Source: Pycnopodia helianthoides (lineage: Eukaryota > Echinodermata > Asteroidea > Forcipulatida > Asteriidae). Taken from it: a stretch of 64,000 nucleotides of DNA. The position numbers and the translations under genes were made by a program. Numbering within the stretch: the stretch's first letter is position 1; the number at the start of each line of letters is the position of its first letter. The stretch lies in the NCBI GenBank assembly GCA_032158295.1, contig CM063255.1, forward strand, positions 15,280,094 through 15,344,093, written 5' to 3'. The notes under the pieces are model-generated. The model did not search any database. It was not told the DNA's origin and saw nothing but the letters and a program-made list of their open reading frames with translations. This document shows positions 12,101 to 27,100 of this stretch, in pieces.

Positions 12101-15100
12101 GAACAATGATTAAAGCCGGGGGAAAACGAAGTCTACAGAGGGCGCTATGCCTAGTTAACGGTCATGTTCTCTATACGGATAACTTGAAAGGACAGTCACA
12201 AAAACTTCTGTCCAGAATGCAAGCTTAATTTAAGATTAGATTCTTCTCTTATGGAAATTAGAAAAAAAACCATCAGTTTCATGAGTCATTTTGTTGACTA
12301 AGTTGTATGAGGCAGTGTTTTAATTAGAGTAGCGTGCAGCACGGTAGCCATAAAAACTGGGCAGTTCTGTAGCGTAGCGTAAACGTGTGTTTTTCCCTCT
12401 AGTTAATTATGTTCATACTATTTCTTTAAAGGAACATTACAGAATTGGTTTTTGCTAACAAACAGTTGCTGGCAGTGTCAGCACTTTATGTAATCAACCA
12501 TATACATAAACCGACAAACCTGTAGAAGTTTGAGGTCGATCGGCCATCTGGGTCACGAGAAAATAGTGAAAAACCGATTACACATTTGCATGAAATCATA
12601 TAGGTACAACAAATGAATAAAACGCTCACTGAGCGATAAACTCCAATTGGAAAATTAGTTTATTCATTTCTCATCAAATATGGCATTTCAGACAGAAATA
12701 TTTCAAGGGATGTTTTCTACTATCGTCCTCATTAGACCGTGTAAGTTTTATGTAAATCTGTGATCAAAAGTATATTTTACAATTACCAATTCTGTAATGT
12801 TCCTTTAAGTCAAGAGTTTGCATAAATTGAATGTTTATATTGTGTACTTTAAACTGGCAACGTTACAAGGTTACGGACCGTATCATGAGTTCTGCAAAAC
12901 GTTAAAAAGATGTGTGCGATTTTAATACAGAATCGCAATGGCCCTTTCGGAAGTCCATCAACTTCCGTGTACCTAGCGCACTGCAGAGTACAATGGCTTA
13001 AATTGAGCAAAACAGAGCCGAGCGAGGGCGCTATGCCAATTTAACTGTCACGGTTTCGATACGGATAACCCGAACGGCCACCACAAAATTCCGGCCTTAA
13101 GTGTTGGGATGTTGTCAAGCGCCACGTTTAGGATTCAGGCAGCTAGTCTCCCATTAATTATGATGAGTTTCTGCCCTCATGAAAATGTTTAAAAAGCCAT
13201 AAGTTGATGAGTCGGTTGTTAAAAATGAAATTGTTCGGGGCAAGTTTCCTTAATCCAAGGAGCAGCGCAATATAGCCATACACAAAATTATGTCTATAAC
13301 ATTGCGTGCACAAAGTACAAGTGCGTATGTGCATTTTCCCTGGTTTCTTTATTTTACTACGAGGTTTGATTATTCGTCATGTGTCGTGGTTCACTGCCGT
13401 CCTATGAAGGTCTTTAACATTGGATAAGTTAACCCTGAGAGATTATCACGCAGAGGAGTTGGGGGGGGACTTCTCTGCCCGGTACAAAGCTCGTTACAGA
13501 CCGTTCCCTCTTAGCCTCGACCTGATGATGGAAACTTGTAATGGCGGCTCTCGAGGAGAGCACATTATGCATTTTGAAAACAGTTTTAATCTCTTGTGGG
13601 TTTTAAAGGCCCTGTACACTATTGGTTAGATCGAAGAACACAAATGTTCACAGATTCACACATAACTTACATGATTTAAAGTAAGTAATGGTAGAAAGGG
13701 TTCCTTAAAATATTTTTGCCTAAAAGGCTATCGTTTCTGAGAAATGAGTAAAACAATAGTTTTTATCACGCGTGATAAAAACTTGATGTTTGAAAAAAAC
13801 AGAAAACACATAAGGTCTCTTTTCACTATTTTCTCGTGACCTCGATGACCAATTGAGTTCAAACTTTCACAGGTTTGTTTATTCATGCATATGTTGAATC
13901 ACACAAAACATGAACACTGTCTGCGACTATTTTGTCAGCTCTACCAATCCTGTATAATACCTTTAACGAATTTATCAATTGGATGATTGTTTGTAGTTAG
14001 CGTCCAAGCTCTTTTTCTAATGGACACATCATCATTTATTTTGAAACATTGCAAAATTATAATTATTTCTTTATTACTATTTCTTTAACTATTTCTTATT
14101 ATAATTTTTTTGTCATTTTTATTAAATATTTGCCAGTGTGCATCTCGTTGTCATCGACTTTATTGCTTAAGTAAAAGATACAACTTAAACTTTAAAAAAA
14201 TAAAATAAAATAAAATAAAAAAACAAAAAGTTACTCGGTGATAAGTCAGGCATTCAGGAGCCGCGATTTAGGGGTGTTCCCCTACCGGATTTACCCTCGA
14301 AACGATAAACCACAAGTAGAGGCCCATTACCGGCGTCCATGTAGGACCCTTCTGGTAGTGACAACCGACTCACCGCATATCCTTCCCTACCTCACATCCC
14401 TGGCCACCGCGGGCCCTCCCCCTCAGGGTAAACAAGTCGGCTCCCAAACCATACTGGTGCCAGTCCCAGTAAAATTGCCTTGTTTCGTAATATTGGGGCG
14501 AGCCGGGATCGAACTCAGTACCGGTGGCCATCCGGTAAAGAATTCTGAGACAGTACCAGCGCCTTATCGGACCGAGCTACCCGCGTTGGTGCTTGTCGAG
14601 GCCAATTTTGATTGTTATGAGGCGAAGCAAATCTCCACGTGCATTGTGATGCGAACTACAAACCGTGAACTGACTGGTACCCCCGAACAAAGACATTGAC
14701 AACTTATGGGAACACCAACATCAAAAGGGCTAGATAGCTCAGTCGGTAGAGCGCCGGCACATGAATCCGGAGGTCGTCGGTTCAAATCCCGCTCTGAGTA
14801 ATTATTTTCTTTGTTCGACTCAAAATAGTTGATTTTCTTTTTACAAGCAGACGATGAATTTGTTTTTACTTCCCGTCGTATTATCATAAACATTTATATT
14901 TAGTAAACGGCATACAAGAGGGGCAACACTTCACAAAAAAAATCAACGGAAACTATCATTAAAATTGGCCAGAAGAGTCCCAGGAAAAAAAGGTGCACAT
15001 CCTCCTTCTGCCCCCCCCCCCCTTAAATAGAGGGAAAGTCGTGTGAATGGCTTCTCATTCTAATGTAAACCCACAATATTTTCATTAAATCAAAGATTTG

Positions 15101-18100
15101 AAGATCAATGTTTTTATTGGTTGTTGACAAAAAAATAGTCCAACAGTGTGCCCCTTTGATTTTCGACTTTCAACCTGGAGGATTTTTGGGTACACTAGCC
15201 CTCTAAAAAACGACCCCATTTTGCTGAAGATTACGTGTAACGGTGACAGTTGTCAACCCGGCCTCGGTTTGGATTCTTTTATTTCAATGGAGAAAACCTT
15301 TCGAAAAATATAAAAATGTCCTTCGAGCTTTTAGGAATCACTTGAAATTTTGATTCTCATGACAAAGGCCTAAAAATAATTGTATATTATGCGATACATT
15401 AAAATGTTCGTGTCTTCAGTATTGTTATCGAGACTCTCTGAACCTAAAGCTCGACATCCTTAACCCTTGACGGGCTCTAAACAGGAAGTTTATACCGAGG
15501 CCGTGGCCAGACAGATAAGTAAAAATAGATTAAATACATCAAGTTAATGAGATCATCAATGGATTTAACTCCATGAAAACGAATATAATATAAAAGTGGA
15601 AGTGCATGTGAATAAATTTTCCACCAGGTCTTGTAGAAGTCATAAAGTACTAGGTTCGCATCAGGTTTCCCCCAAACGATGGAAAATTCTGAGAAACATG
15701 CAGGATGTTTGTTAAGTGCCGGTGTCTTAGGGAAATCTGTCCCCCGGAGATTATGTGTGGTCCCCCCCCCCCCCCAATGGAAAATAAACATGGACTGAGG
15801 GAGGTTGATTCACAAGAGGGCGCTATAAAAATAAATTTGTACGCAGTTCGCCATATGAGGGGACAATACTCCTGGCCATGCAGCAACAATTATTCAAAAC
15901 CTCAAATAATTAGACCACTGGATCTACTGTGTTTGATGTGAGTTATTTAATTTCAAGAAAAGGAAGATAAAAATGGACGTGCATTTAATGCTTGTGAATA
16001 AATTTCCACCGGGTCCTTAGAAGTCATTCTAAGGCCGGACAGGTTTCCACAGTGACGGAAATTTCAGAGAAGAGAAAAAGAACTTGGATCCAGCTTGGAA
16101 GTCTCTCTGTCAGCCGTCAAAAGGATCGGCTTTCTGACGATGGTAATTGTCTCAGCAATAGAGCAAGATGTCTCTAGTCAATAGACTGTGCAAGTCTCGC
16201 GCATATCGAAAACGAGAAAACAACTCGAACGAAGACTACATTATTCTATGAAATCCAATCTTCTTTTTAAATTATATTCATACAGAAAAATACCAAGCTG
16301 TTTTAAATAGAATTTCAAAATTAACATTGAACAAAATAAGAACTTTGGATGAGGTTGCTTATTTTTAGAACCCCCAATTGCCAATCATGCCCGAATTCGT
16401 GCTTCCATCACTACAGGTTTGAAGTCAATTTGGGCAACAGTCTTAATTGTTTACAAGTAACCGGAAACGGAGGTCAAGTCTTAATCTTGGGTTTTCTTCA
16501 TTATTTTGTTGAACTGATTTTACTTTCGCATTTTTTATGACTTTGAATTACATTCCCAGCAATACATCCAATTTTCATGGTCATAAACTACGTTAAACTA
16601 AAATAGTTGACAAAACACAATCCTGCCCGCATAAAACTCCATTATGGTCCCGGAAGTTCGAATACGCTCGAGAAGCCCCCTTGAATTGAAAGCAAATGTC
16701 TTGTACGTGCATTTCACTGTATTCCATGTAAAATAATTAAAGTTCAACGGATCAATAATAACTCTTTCTATGCCTACACATCATATATTATAATAATAAT
16801 CCCGTTGTCGATATTTGTACGATTTTTAACCAGATAACTTTTAATCGGTAAATTTTTAACGAGTATTCTGAGCGTATAACGCATGAACGGGCTGCGACGA
16901 AAGGGCTGTATTGCTTTCTAGAGGAGTTCAAAATAGTTATGCTCGTGAAACCCTGACAAAAAACAGAAAATGACATTATATCAAAGTCTTCCTATTACTT
17001 TGTTTGTGTTATTAACAGCCCGAATAGACCTTTTCGCAAATACACAGTGTGCACAAGTTTGCTTTTTATCGCTAGCTAGACCTAAACCTACATGTACATG
17101 CACTGCGGCTATATGGGAAACTTGTGCACACCGTGTATTTGCGAAAAGGTCTCGGAGCAAGGGTTAGGGCGCCGCAAGCGTCAAGAACCGCATAAACCCA
17201 CGCATGGTCTCGCGGCAGCATGCGCCGAGTTCTTGTTAAATGTCACAATTTTGTCTGAGAATAAAGTTCAGTTAAATCCCCAAGGATCACTGGCAAAACT
17301 CAACAGCTGTCAGATAACAATCCCAAGTTATGACATGGAGAGTTAATTTATGATTCATTATCACATTTGCGACAAAATGTGTTAAAATTCTGGAAATTCT
17401 GTTTCATAATTTCATGGTTTTATCACTTTTGATCTCGTTTGAAATATTTGAAGGGAAATTCGACTTGTTTGAAAGCTTGCAAGGCACACTGCATAATATT
17501 CTTTCAACATCGTAAAAAAGACGCAGAATAAACACACGCTTGCGAGGAGAATACGACGATGAAGACGCGGACCTGTAACAACTTTTTGCGTCTCTGCCAT
17601 GTTCACTCAGAGCGCCATGTCATACACTGCGGATCCGACCATTCAAGTGCCAGTTTGCAGGCTTCATGAATATTTAGCAGATGGTAAACACAGGCCAGAA
17701 CTAGTTGCGTTTTGTGTGTACAGTACATGTACAGTACATGTATTGAATACAAAGGAACGGGTTCACTGACACACTGTCCATGTACATGTGTACATGTACT
17801 GTACATGTACTCATAACGCTGATAATTCCAACACTCGCAACCAACGTAATCTGATAAGTGCAAAACAGCGGCAAAACTAGGGCAAATTTTTAGGGGGACA
17901 CAAGGGGGTGCATCGTTTTTTTTTAAGGTGAACTTTTGGCCAGTTAAACGAGCCCCCTTTCAGCGTTCTGGTTTATTTAAATCGTGTACTGGTATTTTTT
18001 GTTTAAGTCTGACGTGGAGGTAAAACAAATACCTTGTCTGCGTGTAAATAGAATAGCAGTTTTGAAACATTTAAATTACTCCATAAAAGCTGTTTAATGT

Positions 18101-21100
18101 AACATTTAATTAATTATGGAATATGTTAATTTAAAAAGTGCAAGTTATAAATATGGGAAACCTGAGGAACACGGATATTTATTCGTGGTGGGGGGGGGGG
18201 CATACCCCCATAAGCCACTGAACTGCACGTAAAACTGCATGATTGGAGATACAAAATAATGTTGAACCACCCCCCCCCCCCTCCTGAACAAGTTGGAAGG
18301 ACAGTTTTACAGCATACTCAGTCTTCACCAATGATTATGTACATGTCAGTAACGAGCTAGGTCCAACGACCCTATAACAAAAGTCATAAGTTTTACAAAA
18401 TAAGATGACCAGACCCATAACTTTTTTTTAAGTGTTATTTTCTGCAGTCGTCGTCACCTCGACCAGAACTCCACTCAGCTGCAACGATTTGTACCGTACA
18501 CACCTCAATGGAAAAAAAGCATTGACTAACATAATTTAATATCAGTTTTCGGGCTCGGCCATTTCCTCTGTTTTTGCACTAACAGAATTTTGCCTGCCAG
18601 AACCGCCCTAGAATGTAACAGGGTAACTCTTTTCGTAGTGACGACCGGTCCGATGCCCGGTCAGTTCTCAAGTTTCACCGCTATAATGCTCCTTGGGTAG
18701 AGGACGATGATCAAAACTATATATCGGAGTCTGAATATTATTATTTTGAATATTTTGCCTCTTTTCATAATCGTTCAATTATTCATGGGGCAATGGATCT
18801 TGATCCCGTTCAGGGAGGGTACGACGACCAAAAAGGCGAACGTCAGCAAGAACTGGAGCTCTAGAAATATACGTCTACATGTATCACGTACATCCAGTAT
18901 ACACTAACGGATCCGACCCCAGAGTGCCAAATTCTCGTTAGACTTCAACTACTTATCTTTTCCTGAACTCTAAATATATCCACCTATGAGCTGCAATAAG
19001 TATCCGATACTGTAAGGTGTAGTTGATACTTTTATTTCCAACCTCATGTCACTGAATACATTTCGACTTGAACGTACAATCAAGCATTCATATCAACAAT
19101 TTTAATGAAAATTGACAAATTTCATAAATGTTGTTCCGTTTCTGAAACTCATCTCATGAAATGCCGCTCTGAGTGTGGGCTGCAACGGGCTTGTAATTCT
19201 CATCTTCCAATCTGTGCAGAGAAAATGCAACTTGGACGGCCTCTTTCCCGAAATATTGAGTAAAAAACGAGCCCGTGTAAAACATTTTGGAGGGCGAAGT
19301 TGTTTTTGTGGCGCCTTGGTGTTGTTGTCCGACTTGACCAATCAGCAACCACGTACATTATACACGCGCCACTGGTGTTACGTAACACACGGCGGCCTTG
19401 GCCCAATTTCATAGAGCTGCTTGAGCACAAAGAGTAGCTAAGCAAAACAAAATTATGCTTACCAGAATAAGGTTACAGGCCAAACTACCACGTCACATGT
19501 ACAATTTGTGACTGGTATCCTGCTGATTTCTGCTTAACAGAAAATTTATAAGCAATATTTGCTGGCTTAAGTAGCTCTATGAAATTGGGCCCTGAAGTCG
19601 TGTCTCCGTGTGGGCCGCTAGGTGGAGGTTTGAAATAATAATTACACTGCAATATTCAATGCCATAATTTCTAGAATGACAGGGTCCAGAAATAAATAAT
19701 GGAAGGCAAATAAAGTGTCGACCTTAACCTGTCGGGGGGGGGGGGGCAAGATTAAAATGAAGAGGGGAAAACAATAATCTTTATTTACAGTGAATTATTT
19801 TTTATGTTGGTGCTAATACTTAATATTATAAACTATTGATAAGGATGAAATTGGGTTTATTGTTACAAAGCGGACATATTAGTTGTATTATGGGTGCAAT
19901 GGTTTTGGGTTAAAAACAATTCTGACCATCTGTTATAAAATCTAGGTGGATAGAGAGCAAGGGGGGCAAAACTTAGTCATTTGGCGCATCCCACCTTTAC
20001 CCCACCCACTCCCTTGTGCTGCCGCTGAATTTTCTATATCAACTATAGGAAGGAAGGCCAAAAACTCCTTAGCCTAAGTTTTGGAAGAACTTCATAACTA
20101 AACATGTTTCAAATAACTCTGTTTAATACTTGAAACCACAATTGTACCAATGATTTAAACTCAGTTATTTGAAATCATATTAAAAATTGATATAAAAATG
20201 ACGGACCTAAATAAAGATCAACGCAGAGTCTAAAAATTAGACGTTTGTCAAATCTCATTCGTATAGTATCTAACCTTGTACTATTTTGTCTACATTAAAA
20301 ATTGTAACAATCTATGCTTGCCTCCTATACTCCGAATACATACATACAAGAGGAAAACAACAGACTTATATTATGATGCAAGAATAAAGTTATTTATCAT
20401 CTATCGTGTCAAAGGGAAAGGAGAATATCTCCAATCTGCTGTTGTTATATCGAGTGAATGTCACGTGGTTTACATTAACGTCTGAAATGTGAACAGTAAC
20501 TTCGTATTGCGTATTGTGAATTTGATGGTTAAAACATTGGCGTTTATATTTTTGGGGTAAACCTTGGAGGTAGAATTACAGAGTGACGACACCTTGGTCT
20601 GAATAATGTTTCCATAGGCTATAATATATTTTTGTATACAACTCTATTAGATTAGAGAGGTCTGCCACTGCCAGTCCCCACAGCGAACTGAAACTAAAAT
20701 TAGATCGTCCCGTACACAAAACACCTATTGACGTTGACTAAAGTACAATTACAATCAACGATAATAAAATGATCGAACACACGCAAACAGACTTTAACAC
20801 TATGTATGATTAAAAAAGCAAATACAGAATGTCTTGGAAGAATTTTCTGGAAATATACGGAGTTTTGTTTGAGATCAAACTCGTACGTAGCACTGTCAGG
20901 TAAAATGGCCACAGCTGAGTCCTGCCAATCACTTGACAATCCAAAATGGCTTCCGCGTCATTTCTTGTTATACTCTCACATTTTGACTTCAAGTAAACTC
21001 ATTTATAAATGCCCGCAAGTGATTAAAAACAACAAAACTAATTACAGTGAAGTGTAAAGCAAAAGTGTCCTAAATGAATTTAGGCATTCCGGCAAAATTT

Positions 21101-24100
21101 TCAGACGAAAATCGCAATTTTTCATCAGAAAATCATTAACGTTTTCATATTTTTCAGTTGATTTTAATGCTCTACAAATTTAAGGCTGTAATTCAATTGT
21201 TGTTGAGGCTGACAATACACTTCCGTATATACTCTCCAAATCGATGCAAAAGAAACAACGAAAAATCCAACATTACGACAGGAAAATCCAATTTTTAAAC
21301 AACATGTTTTAACAACTCCGATTGCAAAATGTTGGTCTGATTTTTTTGCGCCGTATATGCACGGTTGTTGTTGATCTACGACAGAGTATTGTGAATGTTA
21401 TGGTTAAAACATTGACGTTTATATTAAATTTGGTTATACTGCGTGACGGAACCTTGTTTTAATAATGTTTCCATATATAGGCTATAATATACAACTCTCT
21501 TAGATTAGAGAGGTCTGCCAGTCCCACAGCGAACTGAAAACTAAAACAAGATCGTCCTGTACACAAAAGACCTAGACTGACATCATCTATTAATAGTACA
21601 ATTAAAATCAAGTAAGGACGGTAATAACAAATTGTTTAAATGATTGAGCCCACGTAAACAGACTATTTATCACTACGTATGAATAAATAAGCAAATGCAG
21701 AATGTCTTGGAAGAATTTGTTGGAAATGTACGGAGTTTCTGAGACCAAACTCGTAGCACTGTCAGGTAAAATGACCACAGCTGAGTTCCTGCCAATCACT
21801 TGACAATCCAAAATGGCTTCCGCGTCATTTCTTGTTTTACTCTCACATTTCGACTTCAAATAAACTCATTCATTAATGCCAGCAGGTGATTAAAAACAAC
21901 AAAACTAGTTACATTGAAGTGTAAAGCAAAAGTGGCCTATATAAATTTAGGCATTCCGCCAAAATTTCCAGACGAAAATCGCAATATTTCATCAGAAAAT
22001 CATTCACGTTTTCATATTTTTCAGTTGATTTTCATGCTCTATAAATTTAAGGCTGTAATTCGATTGTCGTTGAGGCTGACAGTACGCTTCCGTCTATACT
22101 CTTCAAATCGATGCAAAAGAAACAACGAAAAATCCATCATTACGACAGGAAAATCTAATTTTTAAACAACATGTTTTAACAACTCCGATTGCGAAATGGT
22201 GGTCTGATTTTTTTTTGGCGCCGTATGTGCATGATGTGGGTGATCTGTGACAGAGAGCTTGGCCAATCAGGTGGCTACTTTGCCGTATGGCTTGGATGAC
22301 CTCACGTCATGAATAATAAGTACGTAAACACAGCCGGGACTGCCTAGCCTGTTTCCGTCTCCATCAAGGACGTAATAATGCACATGTACTGGACCAAACA
22401 TAAACATGTACACATGTACATGGACATGGACATAATGTACATGGACATAATGTACATGTACATGATCATGTACATGTATAATGTACATGTACATGTATAT
22501 GTACATGTAATGTATATGTACATGTAGGCACATGTACACCCTGTATTTTCCTGGCTAGCTTCCGTGCCATGTTCTGGCACGACTTTACATATTTGTTTAA
22601 TTACAGTACCCCCCTTGTGTGTTCCATATCTTGCGTATTGTGAAACAGTTGGAGAAGTTTATTCCAATTAAATTTCAGGGGATGGGTGGTTTTTTCTTTT
22701 TTTTCAATCCGCAATTTTTGTCATCCTTTGTTACTCCTTGTTTTTCTCATATTGTCTTTTTGTTTTGAATCATATTAAATAAAATAAGTCATAATAGATG
22801 GAGTTGAAATTAATATCTGAACAATTTTTGCCTTTAAATTTTGGGTCATGACATCACTCCATTTTTATAACATCGCGTTAATTATGAAAAGACGCAAAGT
22901 TGAGACAATAAATTTAATGAGTAAGTATTTAGAAAGTCTGAAAATAGTAACAAGAGTTACCAAATGTTCTATACGACAATCATTATAAAAGCGAACTTCG
23001 TTTTGGAAGATACTGAGCTCAATTTTGTTAGGATGAGCTTGAACTTACTGTACTCATAACAATGGCTGGTCGGTATACGAAACATTTTTACATGTCGATC
23101 CTTCTGAAGACAACAACTCTCCCGGGTCCGAATTGACCCGGTTTCGGTCCCAAAGGGTTAGAGCCTGACCCATTTCTGGGTCAGTGTGACCCAGAATATG
23201 TGTCATAAGGACTCTGAGAATTAGGCAAAACTAGCGTAGAATACTGATCCAACAATGGGTCAGCCCCCCCCCCCCGAGTGGCACCCGGAATTCGGGTCAA
23301 TTCTGACTGTATTTTTGTTTGTTTTTTGAGTGAAGGTTTATGAGAAAAGACACATCAGTACATCGAACTAAGCTGGCAGTAGTCATCACTCGATCTTTTT
23401 TTCTCTTACAAGACGCCCTGATAATTACCAAAGCCTGCCCTCGCCATCTTGCCATGGGAACAAAAGTAGGGTGGATCCGTAGCTCTTAAAAGCGCGCAAA
23501 AGTTTTTACTTTTATCGTGCTCGAAACTGTTATCAATCACCCATGACTGTCCGTTCATAGCAGTGGCTGCAACGTATCCAATCAAATGCAATAATTCAGC
23601 TTTGTCATTTGTTTGTTAAAACATTTCTACAGGAGATCAACGACGACACCAATTTTGTAAATCAATAAACTCGACATAAAACAAACAATACATTTAGGGC
23701 CGTTCAATGATCGCCGTCGTTCACTGAAAATTGGCCCTGGAAATGTTTCTTGGTGTTGACTGACTTTAAACGTTTGAGTTTTGTATTATAAAAAAGACAA
23801 GAATTGTCCAAGTCGTTTGTGTGTTTTTCTCAATATTTGTTTTTTTTTGCTATAATTCAGGCCTATTACGCTTAACATGAAGAAGTGTTATTATTCGGCG
23901 TACTGTGACAAATAATAGGCTTATACAAAAGCCGTAGTATTTCGTAAACTGTTCGCAAAAAAATATTTTGAGCTCCATCTCAACCTTGGAAATATGTTTT
24001 TAATCCCCCCCAAAAAAAAGTACTGCACTGCAAAAACGGGCTGTTAAAATTTACACCACGGTTTTGTTGCTTAAATAGATAAAAACTTAATAATCAAAAC

Positions 24101-27100
24101 TTAAATCATGGGTGTTAAAATATCACTAGTTTCGGCCAACACAATCACACTGGTGTTATTTTAACACCCTATGATGCTAAGTGTAATTCTTTTTGAGGTA
24201 TCTACGTGTGAAAACACCAATGGTGTCAACTTTATCACCCCAGTTTTTTGAGGCGCCCGGGACTACAAACTGAGTCTAACTCTGTGTTGTGAAGGCGCTC
24301 TTCTTAACACACCCTAATACCAAGAAACATGATTTTTGTCGTTTCCACGCGAAAATTCAACTTATGGTCTTCAAAGATGGGACAGTTAAAATCTACAAAA
24401 TAAAACTATTGTTTTAACTTCTACAGTAAATAATGAATGACAATTATAAAAAGTTCTCATGAAATCTCATGTGAACTTTTTCTCGCGCAATTACGATTTT
24501 AGTTTTTAGCACTCACACACGTGTGTACATATCGTTTATAGTCAAATACAAGTTCCGAGTTCAAAAACACAAAATCATTTTGTCCATAGTTTTTTTTTAA
24601 ATATTGAATTATAAGTTATCAGTTCCTGCCTAAAATAAATGGTTACAGTTAATTTGTTGTTTGTTTCTTATATCTTAACTATATTAATATTATTGCATCG
24701 ACTTTGATCCTCATTTCATGGTGCGCCCCACGTATATACACAACTAAAGATGCCATCTTCTCTCCGTGTATATTATTACGGAGCGCACATTTTGTAACTG
24801 CAATGGTAATTTGGGTATTTCTTCCATTAAGATGTTGCTGTTGATGATTTGATTGCTTATTATTATTTGTTGTTTGTTATTAATGACCCCAATATGACTT
24901 CATAGCGAGTCCAATCTGAACACAAGCTTTAGCATGCAGACTGCCGCCGGGTCGTTTGCGCGAGCGGCAAGTACTCTAAACTCTACGCTGTCCAAATGCC
25001 ATGATTCAAGTACGCGACTTTCTATGCTTTCCAAAAAGTACCATGAATTTGGCCACTTTTTCAGACTTACGGATGGTAAATTCAACCAGACAATTCATTA
25101 AACAGTGTCAAGTCAATAAAATTTACAGGAAAGGTTGTCAGAAAACGAAAAATGTAGACCTTCAGTATCGAATGCAAAACTGCAAAGGTCATCATCGTAC
25201 ACAATTTGGTGTCCGAGCTGCGAACTGTTTTTCAATATATTTTTGAGCTCGGCACGCTATTTTCGCGATGATTTATATTTCCTAGACAGATGTGAACCTT
25301 AAATCCTATAAAAAAAGTTGAAATAAGTGGTTTGTGGATAATTTCGATCATTTCAGGCTATTTTAGAAGATGTACGAGATGGTAATGTGGCTATCTGTCC
25401 TCAGCCAATGAGCTTGTGCTGCAAAGCCCAGAGAAAAACCGCGCCGAGTAGAGCATTCATGTCAAGTGAATTTTTTGTCCAAATATGCTTATTTATATAA
25501 CAAAATACACTAAATTTGATACAGTTGGTCGAGAAATCCGATGAACGGGGGCCATGACCAGGTTTAAATTTCTCACTTAACCAAAAATAAGCGATTTTCG
25601 TAAGAAATAGCTCCACGTTGGCATGGAGACTCTACGTTGCGTACCGAAAAATATACGACGGGTGACAACATTTTGTCACACGAGCCACCAAAACTAAGTG
25701 CTTAAAATTCTAAGAAGGAATTGTCAAATCTTCACAATTTTTCAACGCACTATAGTTAAGAAGGGTTACTTTCATTTCAGATGTAAGAAAATATTTTTGA
25801 GGAATCAATTTTCATAGAAAAAACAGTAAATTTTCGTGAATTTTATTTATTTTTTTTGAGGATTTTTGATCCGTTGAAAATTTCAAATTATTTTGAAACG
25901 GAAAATACATCAAAGTTATGTAAATGTAATGTTTGAATCCTTGTCTAAAAGTCCATCAACAAAAATCGTGAAAATCTGCCTGCAATAAGTCAGAAAATGA
26001 GCTCAAAAAAGTAGACACTAACACATAAATTTACAAGTATGCCATTTTACCTTGCAAAAGGCAAGCCCAATGGTAGCACGATGTGAATAATACGGGTGAT
26101 TTCACGCACGTCCGCAACGAGTGTATATTACGGAGCGCTCGATCAATTATGGTCATTCAATCTTATTTACAGGTGTTAGCACAGTAAAGCAAGAGAACTC
26201 GTATCAACATGGCCGAACAAGTAGCAGCAGCACCAAAGGTGGCGAAGAAGCCTTCCAAGCCAAAGGCTCCAGCAGCTCACCCCGAGACCAAAGTAATGGT
26301 CATCGCCGCCGTGACTGCATTGAAGGATCGCAAGGGCTCATCCCTGCAAGCCATCAAGAAGTACATCAAGGCAAACTACAACGTTGGCGAGAACTACGAT
26401 TCCCACATCAAGAAGTGCGTTAAGACCATGGTCGCCAAGGGCGCACTTTCCCAGACCAAGGGAAAGGGAGCCAACGGTTCCTTCAAGCTGGACAACAAGT
26501 CTGTCAAGAGTGACGCATCCAAGGCAAAGAAGGCCGAGAAGGACAAGGCAAAGAAGGTAGCCCAGAAGGAGAAGGACAAGGCCAAGAAGGCAGCCAAGAA
26601 GGCCAAGCTCGCCGCCAAGAAAGCAGCAAAGCCCAAGTCCAAGAAAGTCAAGAAGACCAAGTCTCCCAAGAAGGCCGCTGTCAAGAAAGTCGTCAAGAAG
26701 ACCGTTGTCAAGAAGGCAGCCAAGCCCGCCAAGAAAGCAGCCAAGCCCGCCAAGAAGGCTGCCAAGCCTGCCAAGAAAGCAGCCAAGCCCGCCAAGAAGG
26801 CTGCTAAGCCCGCCAAGAAGGCCGCCAAGCCCGCCAAGAAGGCTACAAAGAAGGCAGCCAAGCCCGCCAAGAAGTAAATAACTTCTTCACTCACAAACCC
26901 AACGGCTCTTCTCAGAGCCACCACATTTTCAAAAAAGAGATTTAGCCAATGTTTGTTTTGTTTCATTTTCTTGTATAGATTATAGTTTAATATAACGTGC
27001 GTTTATTTACCCACGATGTCTTTATTTCAATTCATGTCTATTCAAAAAATATTTTTAGATACTCTAATAACAATTTTTCCCATTGGATACTACAGCAAAA

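Noticed and set aside
14238..14699. 153-codon plus-strand frame
   Set aside because: It lies across a minus-strand tRNA-derived SINE and shows no protein family.
14731..14803. Functional tRNA gene
   Set aside because: The D arm and B-box are good, but the acceptor stem does not pair and the anticodon loop lacks T33, so a SINE head or pseudogene is the better call.
22267..22580. His/Tyr/Met/Cys-rich frames
   Set aside because: They are translations of TACATG simple repeats.
26394..26966. 190-codon minus-strand frame opposite histone H1
   Set aside because: It is a Leu/Ala/Phe-rich shadow of the Lys/Ala repeat codons of H1 (AAG and GCC), with no family of its own.
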